A stretch of DNA of 64,000 bases from RH-AL1 sp964243435 (lineage in GTDB: Bacteria > Pseudomonadota > Alphaproteobacteria > Rhizobiales > Beijerinckiaceae). The DNA lies in assembly GCA_964243435.1 (NCBI GenBank), contig CAXTFM010000002.1:10738-74737 (forward strand), given 5' to 3'. Positions 7,536-16,345 of the stretch are shown here, piece after piece. Each line of letters starts with the position of its first letter. The stretch's first letter is position 1. The position numbers were made by a program, and so were the translations under genes. The notes under the pieces are model-generated. The model worked only from the letters and a program-made list of their open reading frames with translations. It ran no database searches and was not told the DNA's origin.

Positions 7536-10500
7536 TCAAAGCGAGGACAGCTTCGCGCTGTTTACGCGAGAAGCGCTTGCCGCGCCATTCCACCCACCGG
7601 GGGGTGGCGCGACCTCGCTGGCGTCGGGGTTGGCCGGCTTCGGCTGGAAGGCGGCGGCGAAGGCCTTGGCGATGGCGAGGTCGTTGGTGCCGAGCTTGGC
7701 GCCGATCTCGTCGCGCTTGCGCGCGGCATCCGCGTCGTCCTGCGAGGCCGCGATTGCGAACCACTGGTAGGACTGCGTGAGGGATTGCTGCACGCCGAGG
7801 CCGCGCGCCAGGAGGACGGCGAGGTTGTACTGGCTGTCGTGCACGCCGTATCCGGCCGCCTTGCGGAACCAGGTCGCGGCGCCGGCATAGTCGGGATGGC
7901 CGTCCCCATCGGCGAGCAGAACAGCGAGGTTGTGCATGGCGCGCGCGTTCCCCGCCTCCGCCGCCTGGATGTAAAGGGTCCGCGCCCTGGCCTTGTCCTG
8001 CGCGATGCCGACGCCCTTCTCGTAGAGCGACGCCAGACGGTATTGCGCGGGAACGAGGCCCTGCTCCGCCGCCTTTTCAAGCCAGAAGGCGGCGAGCTTG
8101 GGATCGCGCGCGACCGCGCGGCCATCGGCGTAGCGGGCGCCGAGGTCGTACTGGGCGGCGCCGACGCCGGCCTCCGCCGCCGTCTTCAGGCCTGACGGCA
8201 GCATCGGGCGCGGCGGGTTGGACGCGGCGGCGAAGGCGGGCAGGCTCGGGATCGAGCCGGTCTGGATCGGGTCACTGCCGGGGATGGCGGCCGCGAGCGG
8301 CGCCGCCGGCTTCGGCAGGGCACTCGGCGACAGGGCGCCCGTGCGGGACGCGGCCGGGACGCGCTCGGGTGCCGGCGGGGCAAGCTGCGCGACAACGGCG
8401 CGCGCTTCCGGCCTCGCTGCCGGCGTCGCGGCGACGATGTCGCGCGCACCCCCGATGCCGTTCTGCTGCAGCAGCGCGAGCGTTCCAAGCACCATGACGA
8501 TGGCGGCGACGCCCATCAGCAGGGGTCGCTTGTGGGCGGCGACGTAGGCGCGGGACTTCGCGAGCAGCCCGGCACGGGCTTCCCGCTGCGCCGACGCGGA
8601 AGCCGGGCGACGGACCGGCGCGACCAGGGGGTCGGCCCGCGCGGCCGTGGCGGCGCGGCGCGCGGCGGCGATGTAGTGCGCGCGCTGCGCGGCCTCGTCG
8701 AGGTCGTCGGGCTTGTGCGGCTCCGGGGCGCTTCGCCGGGACGTTGACAAGGGCGGCGAGACCGCGTCGCGTGCAACGGCGGGGGCGGGCGGGAGCGCGG
8801 CCGGCCGCTGGGCTGCCGGGCGCAATGCTTCCCCGGCCTCGGCCGTCTGGTCCCGGTCGAGCGTCGACAAGCGGTCGACCATGCCATCCAGGATGCCGTG
8901 CACCGCGTCGAGCGCGCGCGCCGAGCGTGCGCCGTCCATCGCGGCGAGCTGCGGCGCGGCACCCTCGGCGGTGGCCTTCGAGTGCATGCGTCCGTCGCCG
9001 GCGGCGATGCGGAGCACTTCGCGGGCGGCATGGGCCGCGGACGCTTCGACGTCGGCGCGGGTCCCTTCGAGCTGGTCGAACAGTTCCCGCACCGATGCCG
9101 CGAGCGTCGGCAGGATGGACAGGCCCTGCTCCGAGCGCTCATAGCGCGCCGACAGTCGCTCGACCTGCTCCTGCAAGGCGTCGAGCGCGGCGATGTCGGC
9201 GCCCGGCGCGCGCACCGCCTCGATCTTGGCGCCGAGGTCATGCACCAGCCCTTCAAGCGCGCTGGTGTCGAGCTTGGGCGCAGGGAGGCGGACCGGCTGC
9301 GGCTTCCTTGCGAGCATCTCGTCGACCTTGCCGGCGAGCGAGGCGAGCTGCCGTTCGATCTTGTCGAGGGCCGCATCGGTGGCGGCTTGTCGCACGGCGG
9401 GGGTCGGCGCGGCATCCGCCGTCACTCCGTCGGCCTTGCTGCGCTTGGCCGACCTGAGATGCTCCATCTTTTCGGAAATGGAGCGAATGTCGATGTCGAG
9501 CGCGTCGAGGGCGTCGCCATTCGTCTTGGGCTGCACTTCGCCGCGTACCGCGACGGTGGGCAGCACCGGCCGCACGGTGCGCATGGGCGGGCCTTCGAAC
9601 TCCGCGGCGGGTGCGCGCAGCGACGCGCCGATCGGCGGTGCGGCGTCACGCGGGACGGGCTCGTGCCGTGCCTCAAGCGACGGCTCGGGCGACGAGCGAT
9701 CGATCCCGTCGCCTTTGGCGCCGCCTGCCATGCTGTCGTCGAACGCGGCGCGCGGCGGATGCGCCAGCGCGTCCCGTCGCCGGCTGATCTCGGCGATGGC
9801 GTCGCCGAGGCTGCGTCGCGGCGAGGGCTCGGCTTTTTGCACCGCCTGCACGGCGACCTGCGACACGGCCGTCGGCTGGAACCGGATCGCGTCGAGGATG
9901 GTGTTCAGTTTGCCTTCGAGGCGCCGCACGCCGTCCGCATCGGGGTCCGGCTCCGGGGCGTGGATGCCGTGGCGCACGGCGTTCTCGGCTTCGCTGCGCT
10001 TGCCGATGATGTCGAGGCGCGCTTCAAGCCGGGCGAGCGCGCCCTTGATGGGGCTCTCGCCCGAGGTCATGCGCTCGGTGATCTTGGCTTCCAGGCTCGC
10101 CATCGTCCGCGCCAGGGCGTCGACGGCCTCGCGCTCCTGCGCCCGCCGCTCCTCGCTCGTCTGCATCATGGCGGCAAGGGACGCCAGCGTCTCGTCCATG
10201 CCGCGTTTTTCCGTGCGCCGCTCGGCCTGCCGAGCGGCGAGGTGCCCGCCTTCGACCGCGTCGGAAACGACGTCGGCGCGCGTGGCGGAGGGCAGGTGAC
10301 GTTCCCGCCGCGGGTCCGGCCGCACCGCGTCGCGCGCCCACCGTTCGTGCATTCGCCGCTCCCAAACCGCCGGCTCGCGCACCGGGTCCACTTGCACCCC
10401 GCGCCGCGCGGCATCATCCGGGTCGCGCTCGTGAAGGGCGCGGGGTTCGCGCGCGGGTCGCGCCGGGGAGGAAGCGTAGCGGGCCGGCGCGTCGTCCCGC

Positions 10501-10691
10501 CGCCGCCCGTTCCCGTCCGCCGGGGGACGCGGGCGGCGAACGGGTAGGCCAAGGCCCTGCGCCTGCTCCTCGATGGTGCCGTGCAGCCATTCGCCCAGCG
10601 TCCGGCCGTCCATGGCCATGCCGTCACGGTCGCCGTGCGGTCCGCGCTGCGCACCGCCGCTTCTGACGCCTCGGGAATCAGCCTTGTTCAT
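7536..10691 (-). CDS. PodJ-like polar localisation protein with C-terminal Sel1 repeats
   Basis: A 1051-residue protein from ATG 10691; upstream codons in frame lack the expected N-terminus. The long N-terminal part is polar, Ala/Arg/Glu-rich and predicted coiled coil, with repeated patterns such as LDKIERQLASLAGKVDEML and LDALQEQVERLSARYERSEQ. Near residues 720-741 is one membrane segment (RPLLMGVAAIVMVLGTLALL), followed by a Pro/Ala linker. About four Sel1-like repeats (AAQYDLGARYADG, AQYRLASLYEKGVG, AMHNLAVLLADG, SQYNLAVLLARGLG) occupy about 845-1000. This is the PodJ architecture: cytoplasmic coiled coil, one membrane span, periplasmic Sel1 repeats. PodJ organises the old pole or growth pole in alphaproteobacteria. 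A CtrA-like site lies about 110 bp upstream. Confidence 0.82.
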   Translation of the reverse strand: MNKADSRGVRSGGAQRGPHGDRDGMAMDGRTLGEWLHGTIEEQAQGLGLPVRRPRPPADGNGRRRDDAPARYASSPARPAREPRALHERDPDDAARRGVQVDPVREPAVWERRMHERWARDAVRPDPRRERHLPSATRADVVSDAVEGGHLAARQAERRTEKRGMDETLASLAAMMQTSEERRAQEREAVDALARTMASLEAKITERMTSGESPIKGALARLEARLDIIGKRSEAENAVRHGIHAPEPDPDADGVRRLEGKLNTILDAIRFQPTAVSQVAVQAVQKAEPSPRRSLGDAIAEISRRRDALAHPPRAAFDDSMAGGAKGDGIDRSSPEPSLEARHEPVPRDAAPPIGASLRAPAAEFEGPPMRTVRPVLPTVAVRGEVQPKTNGDALDALDIDIRSISEKMEHLRSAKRSKADGVTADAAPTPAVRQAATDAALDKIERQLASLAGKVDEMLARKPQPVRLPAPKLDTSALEGLVHDLGAKIEAVRAPGADIAALDALQEQVERLSARYERSEQGLSILPTLAASVRELFDQLEGTRADVEASAAHAAREVLRIAAGDGRMHSKATAEGAAPQLAAMDGARSARALDAVHGILDGMVDRLSTLDRDQTAEAGEALRPAAQRPAALPPAPAVARDAVSPPLSTSRRSAPEPHKPDDLDEAAQRAHYIAAARRAATAARADPLVAPVRRPASASAQREARAGLLAKSRAYVAAHKRPLLMGVAAIVMVLGTLALLQQNGIGGARDIVAATPAARPEARAVVAQLAPPAPERVPAASRTGALSPSALPKPAAPLAAAIPGSDPIQTGSIPSLPAFAAASNPPRPMLPSGLKTAAEAGVGAAQYDLGARYADGRAVARDPKLAAFWLEKAAEQGLVPAQYRLASLYEKGVGIAQDKARARTLYIQAAEAGNARAMHNLAVLLADGDGHPDYAGAATWFRKAAGYGVHDSQYNLAVLLARGLGVQQSLTQSYQWFAIAASQDDADAARKRDEIGAKLGTNDLAIAKAFAAAFQPKPANPDASEVAPPPGGWNGAASASRVNSAKLSSL

Positions 10692-10801
10692 CAAACGATC
10701 CGTGAGGTTTGCCCATCGAGAGCGCAGGCCGAACTCGTGCGAGCTTGCCGTGACAGCTCGTTCGGGCGGACCTTGAAGACGCTGAGATTTCCACGGTGCG
10801 G

Positions 10802-10816
10802 TAAACAGAGGGTTAA
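10802..10816 (-). promoter_or_regulatory. Candidate CtrA-binding motif upstream of the PodJ-like gene
   Basis: Read on the minus strand the sequence is TTAA-CCCTCTG-TTTA followed by CC. This matches the CtrA consensus TTAA-N7-TTAA with one substitution. It lies about 110 bp upstream of the ATG at 10691, between the PodJ-like gene and the divergent MerR gene. CtrA controls polarity genes in alphaproteobacteria, so the place fits, but one near-match in an AT-richer intergenic region could be chance. Confidence 0.35.
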
Positions 10817-10938
10817 GTCTGCCCAAAAATGGCACAGGGCCGCGCGAGCGATGGCTTCTTGATCCAGGTTGTTATTTCTCTGGACACACTCATAAGTTGA
10901 AAATACGTTTGCTCGACGGGACACGGGTGGAGACGTCG

Positions 10939-11364
10939 ATGAGGAAGGAAGCGGTGGCATTCGGCGCCTTCGACGAGGGTGCGCTGCAGGGGGAACGGAC
11001 GATCGGCGACGTCGCCCGCAGCTATGACGTGAGCCTTCGCACCCTGCGGTTCTACGAGGACAAGGGGCTGCTGCAACCGCGGCGCTTGGGGACCGCGCGT
11101 TTCTACTCCGCCCGGGACCGCATCCGCCTCGAGCTGATCTTGAAGGGCAAGCGCCTCGGCTTCACCCTGGCCGAAATCTTCGACCTCATCGCGTCGCGTG
11201 CCAAGGCTGAGCCGGACATCGCCGACGCCGACCTCACCGTGAGCCTCGGCCGCGAACAGATCGTGGCACAGATCACCCATCTCGAGCGGCAGCGCGACGA
11301 ACTCGAAGCGGCGCTCGCCGAACTGCGCGCCGCCATGCCAGCGACCGGCGACGCCCTCTCCTGA
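10939..11364 (+). CDS. MerR-family transcriptional regulator
   Basis: A 141-residue protein from ATG 10939, chosen because GGAG lies about 8 nt upstream; an in-frame TTG at 10897 is weaker. The winged-helix MerR domain is clear: TIGDVARSYDVSLRTLRFYEDKGLLQPRR then RFYSARDRIRLELILKGKRLGFTLAEI. A dimerisation coiled coil follows (HLERQRDELEAALAELRAAM). There is no conserved cysteine cluster, so a metal sensor of the MerR/CueR type is unlikely. It resembles the small alphaproteobacterial MerR-like regulators linked to acyl-CoA or redox genes, but no target gene is adjacent: a tRNA follows and the PodJ-like gene is divergent. Target and effector are unknown. Confidence 0.9.
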   Translation: MRKEAVAFGAFDEGALQGERTIGDVARSYDVSLRTLRFYEDKGLLQPRRLGTARFYSARDRIRLELILKGKRLGFTLAEIFDLIASRAKAEPDIADADLTVSLGREQIVAQITHLERQRDELEAALAELRAAMPATGDALS

Positions 11365-11442
11365 CCCGCCCGGCGCGCCTTTACCGGTTGTCACCTCCCG
11401 CGGCGCCCGGTATAAGGCGCCCGGCGGTCGCGGACCGCATGT

Positions 11443-11519
11443 CGGAGTGTAGCGCAGTCTGGTAGCGCACCTCGTTCGGGACGAGGGGGTCGGAGGTTCG
11501 AATCCTCTCACTCCGACCA
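11443..11519 (+). tRNA. tRNA-Pro (anticodon CGG)
   Basis: A 77-nt cloverleaf. Acceptor stem CGGAGTG pairs with CACTCCG. The D arm is GCGCAGTCTGGTAGCGC. The anticodon stem CCTCG/CGAGG encloses loop TTCGGGA, giving anticodon CGG that reads CCG (Pro). The T arm is GGAGG-TTCGAAT-CCTCT. The CCA tail is encoded (11517-11519). All stems pair. Confidence 0.97.
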
Positions 11520-12042
11520 ATTTCCCAACCTTTCAGTTTTGAGCCGCTTCGGCGCTCGACCGGTTTCCGCACAAACCGATGGGAGTGCCCTCCCTATGCT
11601 GTGTCGCGGAAGGTTTGGATGCGCCTCGGCCCTGAAATTCCATCCGTCCTTTCCCGAAGCGGACGGTTACGTCGGGGTTTTGGAGAACCCGCCCGAGCAC
11701 GGCATTGGGGACGACTGACGATCGCGACCGGGCCTCGGCGTCACGCTCGACCGCAAGCGGGTCGAGTCGTTCCTGTGGGCGACGCGCGCCGCCTCCCGAC
11801 CAGCAGCGCCTGGAGCACCACGCCGATCCCAACTCCTGCCACCTGAAGGCTGCCGGGCGGCTCTCGGCCAGTCCAGGTCGTCCGCCGTGCGCCCGTGTCC
11901 GCCGCGCGAACGGTCGGGGATCGCTCCCGCAACCGGACGTTTGACGGAGGTGGTCGCTTCTTCACAGGCTCCTGACGAGAACCATCGCGATTCGGCCAAC
12001 CCCAAACCGACGTGTTCCGATGTCCGCGCTTGACCAACTGAT
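11520..12042. other. Gene-poor gap after tRNA-Pro
   Basis: About 520 bp in which no frame on either strand looks like a protein I recognise. Short frames here have the odd composition of shadow or decayed sequence. One plus-strand stretch (about 11729-11785) reads GLGVTLDRKRVESFLWAT, which has more normal protein composition and may be a fragment of a lost gene. I found no copy of the tRNA 3' end in the gap that would mark an attachment site. Confidence 0.4.
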
Positions 12043-13641
12043 TCAGCTGGCGTCGCGACGGTTACCTTCGACCTCGAAGTACCGGCCACGCCGCCTGGCA
12101 TTGCCTTCGGCCCAGTCGAACTCTTCCTCAAGCGTCCTGTACGCGTCGTCCCCGACGGCCCGGCTCCGCCGCAACGCGAGCAGTCGTTCGCGCTCGGCGG
12201 TGATGGCGCGTATCCTGAGGCGACCGAACACCTTCGGGCGCAACGTCTCCATCTGCTCGTCCTGGCGGAGCACGTCGTACTCCCGACGCAGGATCGCCGC
12301 CTCGGGCTCCGTGCAACCGTCAAGCAATTCCAGCGCAGCCCGCGTCGTTTCCTGTCGCGCGAAGTTCCGCTCGCGGTCGATGCGGCCGTCGTCGGTGAGG
12401 TCGAGCCAGCGCAGCAACGGCCCTAGGGTGAGGCCCTGGACCACCAGGGTTCCGAGTACCACCGTGAAGGCGGCGATGACCACGAAGTCGCGGCCGGGGA
12501 AGCGCGCGGGATCGCTTTCGAACGGCAGGGCGAGGGCGGTCGCCAGCGTGAGCAGGCCGCGCATCCCGGCCCAGCCGACAACGAGCGCGCTCTTATAGGA
12601 CCGGCCGACGGGCGTGCGCTGTTCCGGGCGCAGCGTCATGCGGTCCACCAGCCGGGCGCCCGCGTTGTAAACGAAGGTCCAGGCGAGGCGCACGACGATC
12701 ACCGTGGCGAGAATGGCGAGGCCGAAGCCGAGGTAGGTGCGGATGCCGCCATCGAGGGTGCGGGCGATCTCCTGCAGTTGCAGCCCGACGAAGATGAAGG
12801 CGAGCGCGTTCAGCACGTAGACCGCAACCTCCCACACGGCATGGGAGCCGCGACGGTTCTCCGCGCCCTGCCGCGTCGCGACGAGGCGGGACAGGATGAC
12901 CGCGTAGACGACGGTGGTCAGCACGGTCGATACGCCCAAGCGCTCGGCGATGAGCCAGACCGCAAAGGTCGCGACGAACTGCGTGACGACGGAGATCGCG
13001 AGATCGTCGATGCGGCGCGTGAGCCAAAGGTAGGCGCGAGCCAGCGCCCAGCCGAGCGCGACGCTGCCGAACGTGCTCGCGAACAGCAGCGGCACCGCCT
13101 TGCCCGCGGTCAGCGTCGAGCCGAGCATCACGCCGATGGCGAGGCGGTACACCAGGAGCGCGCTGACATCGTTGAGCAGGCCCTCGCCTTCCAGGATCAC
13201 CATGAGGCGGCGGGGCGGCGACAGCCGTCCGAGGACCGCGGCGGCCGAGACCGGATCGGGCGGCGCCACGATGGCCCCCAGCGCGATGGCGGCGGGCCAC
13301 GGCAGATCGGGCACCAGCAGGCGCGCCACCACCGCGACGGCGGCGACCGTCAGCAGCACGGCGACAAGGACGAGGCTTGAGATCTGGATCCAGTTCTCCC
13401 GCAGGTCGCGGGGCGACGCGCCGAACGCGGCGTCGACGATGGCCGGCGCCACGAACAGCGTCAGGGCGAGCTCGGGGTCGAGGCGCACGCCCGGCACCTC
13501 GACCGGCGCGAGCGCCAGCGCCGTACCGGCGAGCGCGAGCAGGACGGGATAGGGCGCCCCGATCCTGTTCGCGACGGCCGTCAACACTGCGCCCCCGATC
13601 AGCAGCCCGATGAGAAGTTGGAACAAATGCATGGTCGCCAT
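12043..13641 (-). CDS. Na+/H+ antiporter, CPA1 (NhaP-type)
   Basis: A 532-residue integral membrane protein. The start is taken at ATG 13641; ATG 13632 is equally possible, and neither has a strong ribosome site. About 12 hydrophobic spans cover the first 400 residues (LFQLLIGLLIGGAVLTAVANRIG, VLLALAGTALALAP, and others). The CPA1 ion-site region is present as ALGAIVAPPDPVSAAAVL and EGEGLLNDVSALLVYRLA. A cytoplasmic C-terminal tail of about 100 charged residues follows. It exchanges Na+ (or K+) for H+ across the inner membrane for pH and salt homeostasis. It is a single gene, with no regulator adjacent except the unrelated tetR 130 bp away. Confidence 0.94.
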   Translation of the reverse strand: MATMHLFQLLIGLLIGGAVLTAVANRIGAPYPVLLALAGTALALAPVEVPGVRLDPELALTLFVAPAIVDAAFGASPRDLRENWIQISSLVLVAVLLTVAAVAVVARLLVPDLPWPAAIALGAIVAPPDPVSAAAVLGRLSPPRRLMVILEGEGLLNDVSALLVYRLAIGVMLGSTLTAGKAVPLLFASTFGSVALGWALARAYLWLTRRIDDLAISVVTQFVATFAVWLIAERLGVSTVLTTVVYAVILSRLVATRQGAENRRGSHAVWEVAVYVLNALAFIFVGLQLQEIARTLDGGIRTYLGFGLAILATVIVVRLAWTFVYNAGARLVDRMTLRPEQRTPVGRSYKSALVVGWAGMRGLLTLATALALPFESDPARFPGRDFVVIAAFTVVLGTLVVQGLTLGPLLRWLDLTDDGRIDRERNFARQETTRAALELLDGCTEPEAAILRREYDVLRQDEQMETLRPKVFGRLRIRAITAERERLLALRRSRAVGDDAYRTLEEEFDWAEGNARRRGRYFEVEGNRRDAS

Positions 13642-13777
13642 CAGGTACGGGAGTGAGCTTGTCACGGCAACGAAGGTTTGACGTCGGCTTGGGCGCGACG
13701 CCTCACAATCCCGGTGTCCCACGCACGCGACGCGTCATGAGCTGGCGCGTGCGGCAGGCGTCGCGATGAGGCACCGC

Positions 13778-14458
13778 CTAGCGCACGGTTCCCATGCCGG
13801 TCAGGATGAGGTCGACGCCGGCAAGGAATTGCGCGCGGTCGTCGTGCTCGCGCAGCTGCGTCGCCACCTGACGCACGAACGGGTACGCTGCCGGATCGAG
13901 CTGCGCCCACCGTGCGGCGACGGTCGCGAGGAAGGCCGATCGGTCCGTCGCGCGCGCGTGGAGGCGGGCGTTGGCGGCGTTCTGCCCGGCGACGCCGAGG
14001 ATGTAGTTCACCAGCGCGGACGCGGCGTCGAACCGCGCGCGTTCGGGGACGCCGAGCGCCTGGAGCCGGCCGCCGATGCCTTCGAAGATCTGCAGCATCG
14101 CCGACCGCCATGGTTCGCGGGAAAGCTGGGCGCCCACCCAGGGGTGCGCGTCGATGGCATCGAACACGCCGAGGGCGATGGCCCGGATCGCCTCCCGCGG
14201 CTCCGCACCGCCGACCACGTCGGTCATGACACGGGCGATGACCGCATCGGTGGTCGCCGCAAGCAGTTCGCTCTTATCGGCAACGTGCCAGTAGAGCGCC
14301 CCGCTTCCCGTCGCCAGACGCGCCGCGAGCGCGCGGAAGGTCAGGGCGCTTTCGCCGGCGGTGTCGAGGATGGCCGTTGCCGCCTCGACGATGCGGTCCT
14401 TCGAGAGCGCGTCCGCGCGCCGGTCGGATCGATCGGTCCTGATTGCCATGCGCACCAT
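13778..14458 (-). CDS. TetR-family repressor
   Basis: A 226-residue protein from ATG 14458 (an in-frame ATG at 14449 is also possible). The N-terminal helix-turn-helix is typical: RIVEAATAILDTAGESALTFRALAARLATGSGALYWHVADKSELL, with the YWHV...KSELL recognition helix pattern. The C-terminal part resembles the TetR_C ligand-binding and dimerisation domain of tetracycline-repressor-like members. It is divergent from a TetX-like FAD monooxygenase, and two palindromic sites (14470-14484 and 14494-14510) lie in the 69-bp gap. It very likely represses both itself and the monooxygenase until a small molecule binds. The inducer is unknown. Confidence 0.93.
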   Translation of the reverse strand: MVRMAIRTDRSDRRADALSKDRIVEAATAILDTAGESALTFRALAARLATGSGALYWHVADKSELLAATTDAVIARVMTDVVGGAEPREAIRAIALGVFDAIDAHPWVGAQLSREPWRSAMLQIFEGIGGRLQALGVPERARFDAASALVNYILGVAGQNAANARLHARATDRSAFLATVAARWAQLDPAAYPFVRQVATQLREHDDRAQFLAGVDLILTGMGTVR

Positions 14459-14469
14459 CTTGACAGGTT

Positions 14470-14484
14470 TGGAACGTTGTTCCA
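14470..14484. promoter_or_regulatory. Palindromic operator 1 (proximal to tetR)
   Basis: TGGAAC-GTT-GTTCCA is a perfect 6-bp inverted repeat with a 3-bp centre, 11 bp upstream of the tetR start. It shares its half-site with operator 2. Centre-to-centre spacing between the two is 25 bp. Confidence 0.8.
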
Positions 14485-14493
14485 GACGTAGCT

Positions 14494-14510
14494 TTGGAAC
14501 GACGTTCCAA
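14494..14510. promoter_or_regulatory. Palindromic operator 2 (proximal to monooxygenase)
   Basis: TTGGAAC-GAC-GTTCCAA is a perfect 7-bp inverted repeat with a 3-bp centre, ending 17 bp before the TTG start of the FAD monooxygenase. A bound repressor here would cover the start region of the monooxygenase transcript. Confidence 0.8.
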
Positions 14511-14527
14511 GTTTTGAAAGGGACACG

Positions 14528-15661
14528 TTGACGACGCCGGTCACGATCATCGGTGCGGGCCTCGGCGGTCTCGTTCTCGCACGCGTCCTCCACGTCCACG
14601 GCATCCCCGCGACGATCTTTGAGGCGGAGCCCTCGGTGGGCGCACGCGGGCAGGGCGGTCAGCTCGACATCCACGAGCACACCGGGCAACGCGCGCTGGA
14701 AGCGGCCGGCCTCACCGGCGCGTTCCGCGCCATCATCCGCGAGGGTGGCGAGGCGTCGCGCGTGCTCGACCAGCACGGCACTGTGCTGCTCGACGAGCCC
14801 GACGACGGCACCGGTGGGCGTCCCGAGGTGCTCAGGGGCGATCTGCGACGGATCCTCCTCGACGCCCTGCCTGCGGACACGGTCCAGTGGGGGAAGAAGC
14901 TCGCCGGCGTCGCGGTCCTCGGCGACGGTCTTCACGAACTGGCGTTCGCCGACGGATCGACCGTCCGCACCAAGCTTCTCGTGGGTGCGGACGGCGCCTG
15001 GTCGAAGGTCCGGCCGCTGCTTTCGGACGCGAAGCCCGCATATGTCGGCACGACGTTCATCGAGAGCTACCTGTACGACGCCGACGAGCGGCACGCAGCG
15101 GCGGCCGCGGCGGTCGGCGGCGGCGCACTGTTCGCGCTCGCCCCTGGGAAGGGCATCGTCGCGCACCGCGAGGCGGGGGCCGTCCTTCACACCTATGTCG
15201 AATTGAACCGCCCCGCCGCGTGGATCGCCGGCATCGACTTCACCGACGCCGCCGCCGCGACGGCCCGCGTCGCGGCCGAGTTCGAGGGGTGGGCGCCGGC
15301 ACTCACCGCGCTGATCACCGATTGCGACACCCCGCCGGTCCCGCGCATGATCCACGCGCTCCCGGACGGACACCGGTGGGACCGCGTGCCCGGGGTGACG
15401 CTTCTTGGTGATGCCGCGCACCTGATGCCGCCATCGGGCGAGGGCGCGAACCTGGCGATGCTCGACGGTGCCGAACTCGGACAAGCGATCGCGGCGCACC
15501 CCGACGACGTCGAAGCGGCACTGGCCGCCTACGAAGCGGCGATGTTTCCGCGCAGCGCGGCTGAGGCCGCGGAGGCGCACCTCATCCTGAAGCTCTGCCT
15601 CGGCGACCGCGCACCTTTTGAGCTGATCGACTTCTTCGCCGGCGCTCGGCGGGGCGCATGA
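14528..15661 (+). CDS. TetX-like FAD-dependent monooxygenase
   Basis: A 377-residue protein starting at TTG 14528, supported by GAAAGGGA 5-12 nt upstream. The class A flavoprotein monooxygenase motifs are all present: dinucleotide-binding VTIIGAGLGGLVLARVL at the N-terminus, the middle LLVGADGAWSKVR (DG motif), and the C-terminal GDAAHLMPPSGEGANLAMLD (GD motif binding FAD ribityl). The overall pattern is that of TetX-related enzymes, which hydroxylate aromatic or polyketide substrates with NADPH and O2; some inactivate tetracyclines. Substrate cannot be read from sequence. It is controlled by the divergent TetR through the paired operators. Resistance activity should not be assumed. Confidence 0.9.
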   Translation: MTTPVTIIGAGLGGLVLARVLHVHGIPATIFEAEPSVGARGQGGQLDIHEHTGQRALEAAGLTGAFRAIIREGGEASRVLDQHGTVLLDEPDDGTGGRPEVLRGDLRRILLDALPADTVQWGKKLAGVAVLGDGLHELAFADGSTVRTKLLVGADGAWSKVRPLLSDAKPAYVGTTFIESYLYDADERHAAAAAAVGGGALFALAPGKGIVAHREAGAVLHTYVELNRPAAWIAGIDFTDAAAATARVAAEFEGWAPALTALITDCDTPPVPRMIHALPDGHRWDRVPGVTLLGDAAHLMPPSGEGANLAMLDGAELGQAIAAHPDDVEAALAAYEAAMFPRSAAEAAEAHLILKLCLGDRAPFELIDFFAGARRGA

Positions 15662-15699
15662 GCGAGCCGCGCAGTCCCCCATCCACGCCGCCGACTGTC

Positions 15700-15720
15700 C
15701 CGATGCGAGCCCCGCATCGG
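15700..15720 (+). terminator. Hairpin after the monooxygenase gene, possible terminator
   Basis: CCGATGCG-AGCCC-CGCATCGG forms a perfect 8-bp stem with a 5-nt loop, about 40 bp past the monooxygenase stop. The T-tract that would mark a strong intrinsic terminator is missing (TGAGGCCTTCCC follows), so it may act weakly or with Rho. Confidence 0.45.
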
Positions 15721-16126
15721 TGAGGCCTTCCCTTGCATTCACGCCACAGCCGAGGACCCTGCCGACGACAACAGCCGGCGCATGCTCGGCGGCGGTTCCG
15801 TGCCGGTGCTGTTCACTCCTGCTCATTCGCGAATGCTGCAAGCAGCTCCAGGGCAATGCGCCCGTGTCGTACGCTAGGCCATGAAGACCGGCGTACAATC
15901 TACACTGAAGCCGAACCGGCACTCGCTTGGGTGACAGCGGCGTGTTCGACCGATCCGACGCGCGCAACCCGTATCTGCTTTCCGCAAGCTGGTTGCCGAA
16001 GCAGCCGGACAGCCGTCGGTCATGCGGGGCGATGAGGGACTGCTCCAAGGATACAAGTCGATGTGCGAACGTAACGTGCTCGCAAGCTCTTTCCCTTACG
16101 TTGCCGGGTCAGGATCGAGGACTGGC
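15721..16126. other. Intergenic region before flp, no gene seen
   Basis: About 400 bp between the monooxygenase hairpin and the Flp pilin gene. No frame has convincing protein character. It should contain the flp promoter, but I could not identify a confident -35/-10 pair. Confidence 0.4.
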
Positions 16127-16345
16127 ATGTTGCACCGTGTGCTGCGGCTGAAACGCGACGTTCGCGGGGCGACGGCGATCGAGTACGGGTTGATCGCCGC
16201 CCTGATCGCCTGCGGCCTCATCGTGTCGCTCGGCACGGTCGGAAGCAATCTCGGCTCCGTTCTCTCGGCCGTGGCGGACGGCCTTGCCGGCGGCACGCCG
16301 CAGACCGCGCCGACACCCAACACCGCCAACCACGTCAATGGTTAG
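16127..16345 (+). CDS. Flp/Fap-type type IVb pilin
   Basis: A 72-residue protein from ATG 16127 with GAGG about 8 nt upstream. It has a short charged leader (MLHRVLRLKRDVRGA) followed by the Flp prepilin signature: ...GATAIEYGLIAALIACGLIV, with a G/ATAIEYG cleavage-site region and the conserved Glu-Tyr pair. One hydrophobic helix follows, then a Thr/Pro/Asn-rich tail. Flp pilins form the tight-adherence pilus after cleavage by a TadV/CpaA peptidase. No tad/cpa assembly gene is in this window, so this is an orphan copy. Its last codons overlap the start of the downstream diguanylate cyclase gene by 8 bp. Confidence 0.93.
   Translation: MLHRVLRLKRDVRGATAIEYGLIAALIACGLIVSLGTVGSNLGSVLSAVADGLAGGTPQTAPTPNTANHVNG

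Noticed and set aside
6353..7780. A 475-residue plus-strand frame
   Set aside because: Antisense shadow of the glycerate kinase gene.
14528..15661. Direct call of tetracycline resistance gene tet(X)
   Set aside because: Only the general class A flavin monooxygenase motifs are seen. Substrate residues cannot be judged from sequence alone, so 'TetX-like' is kept.
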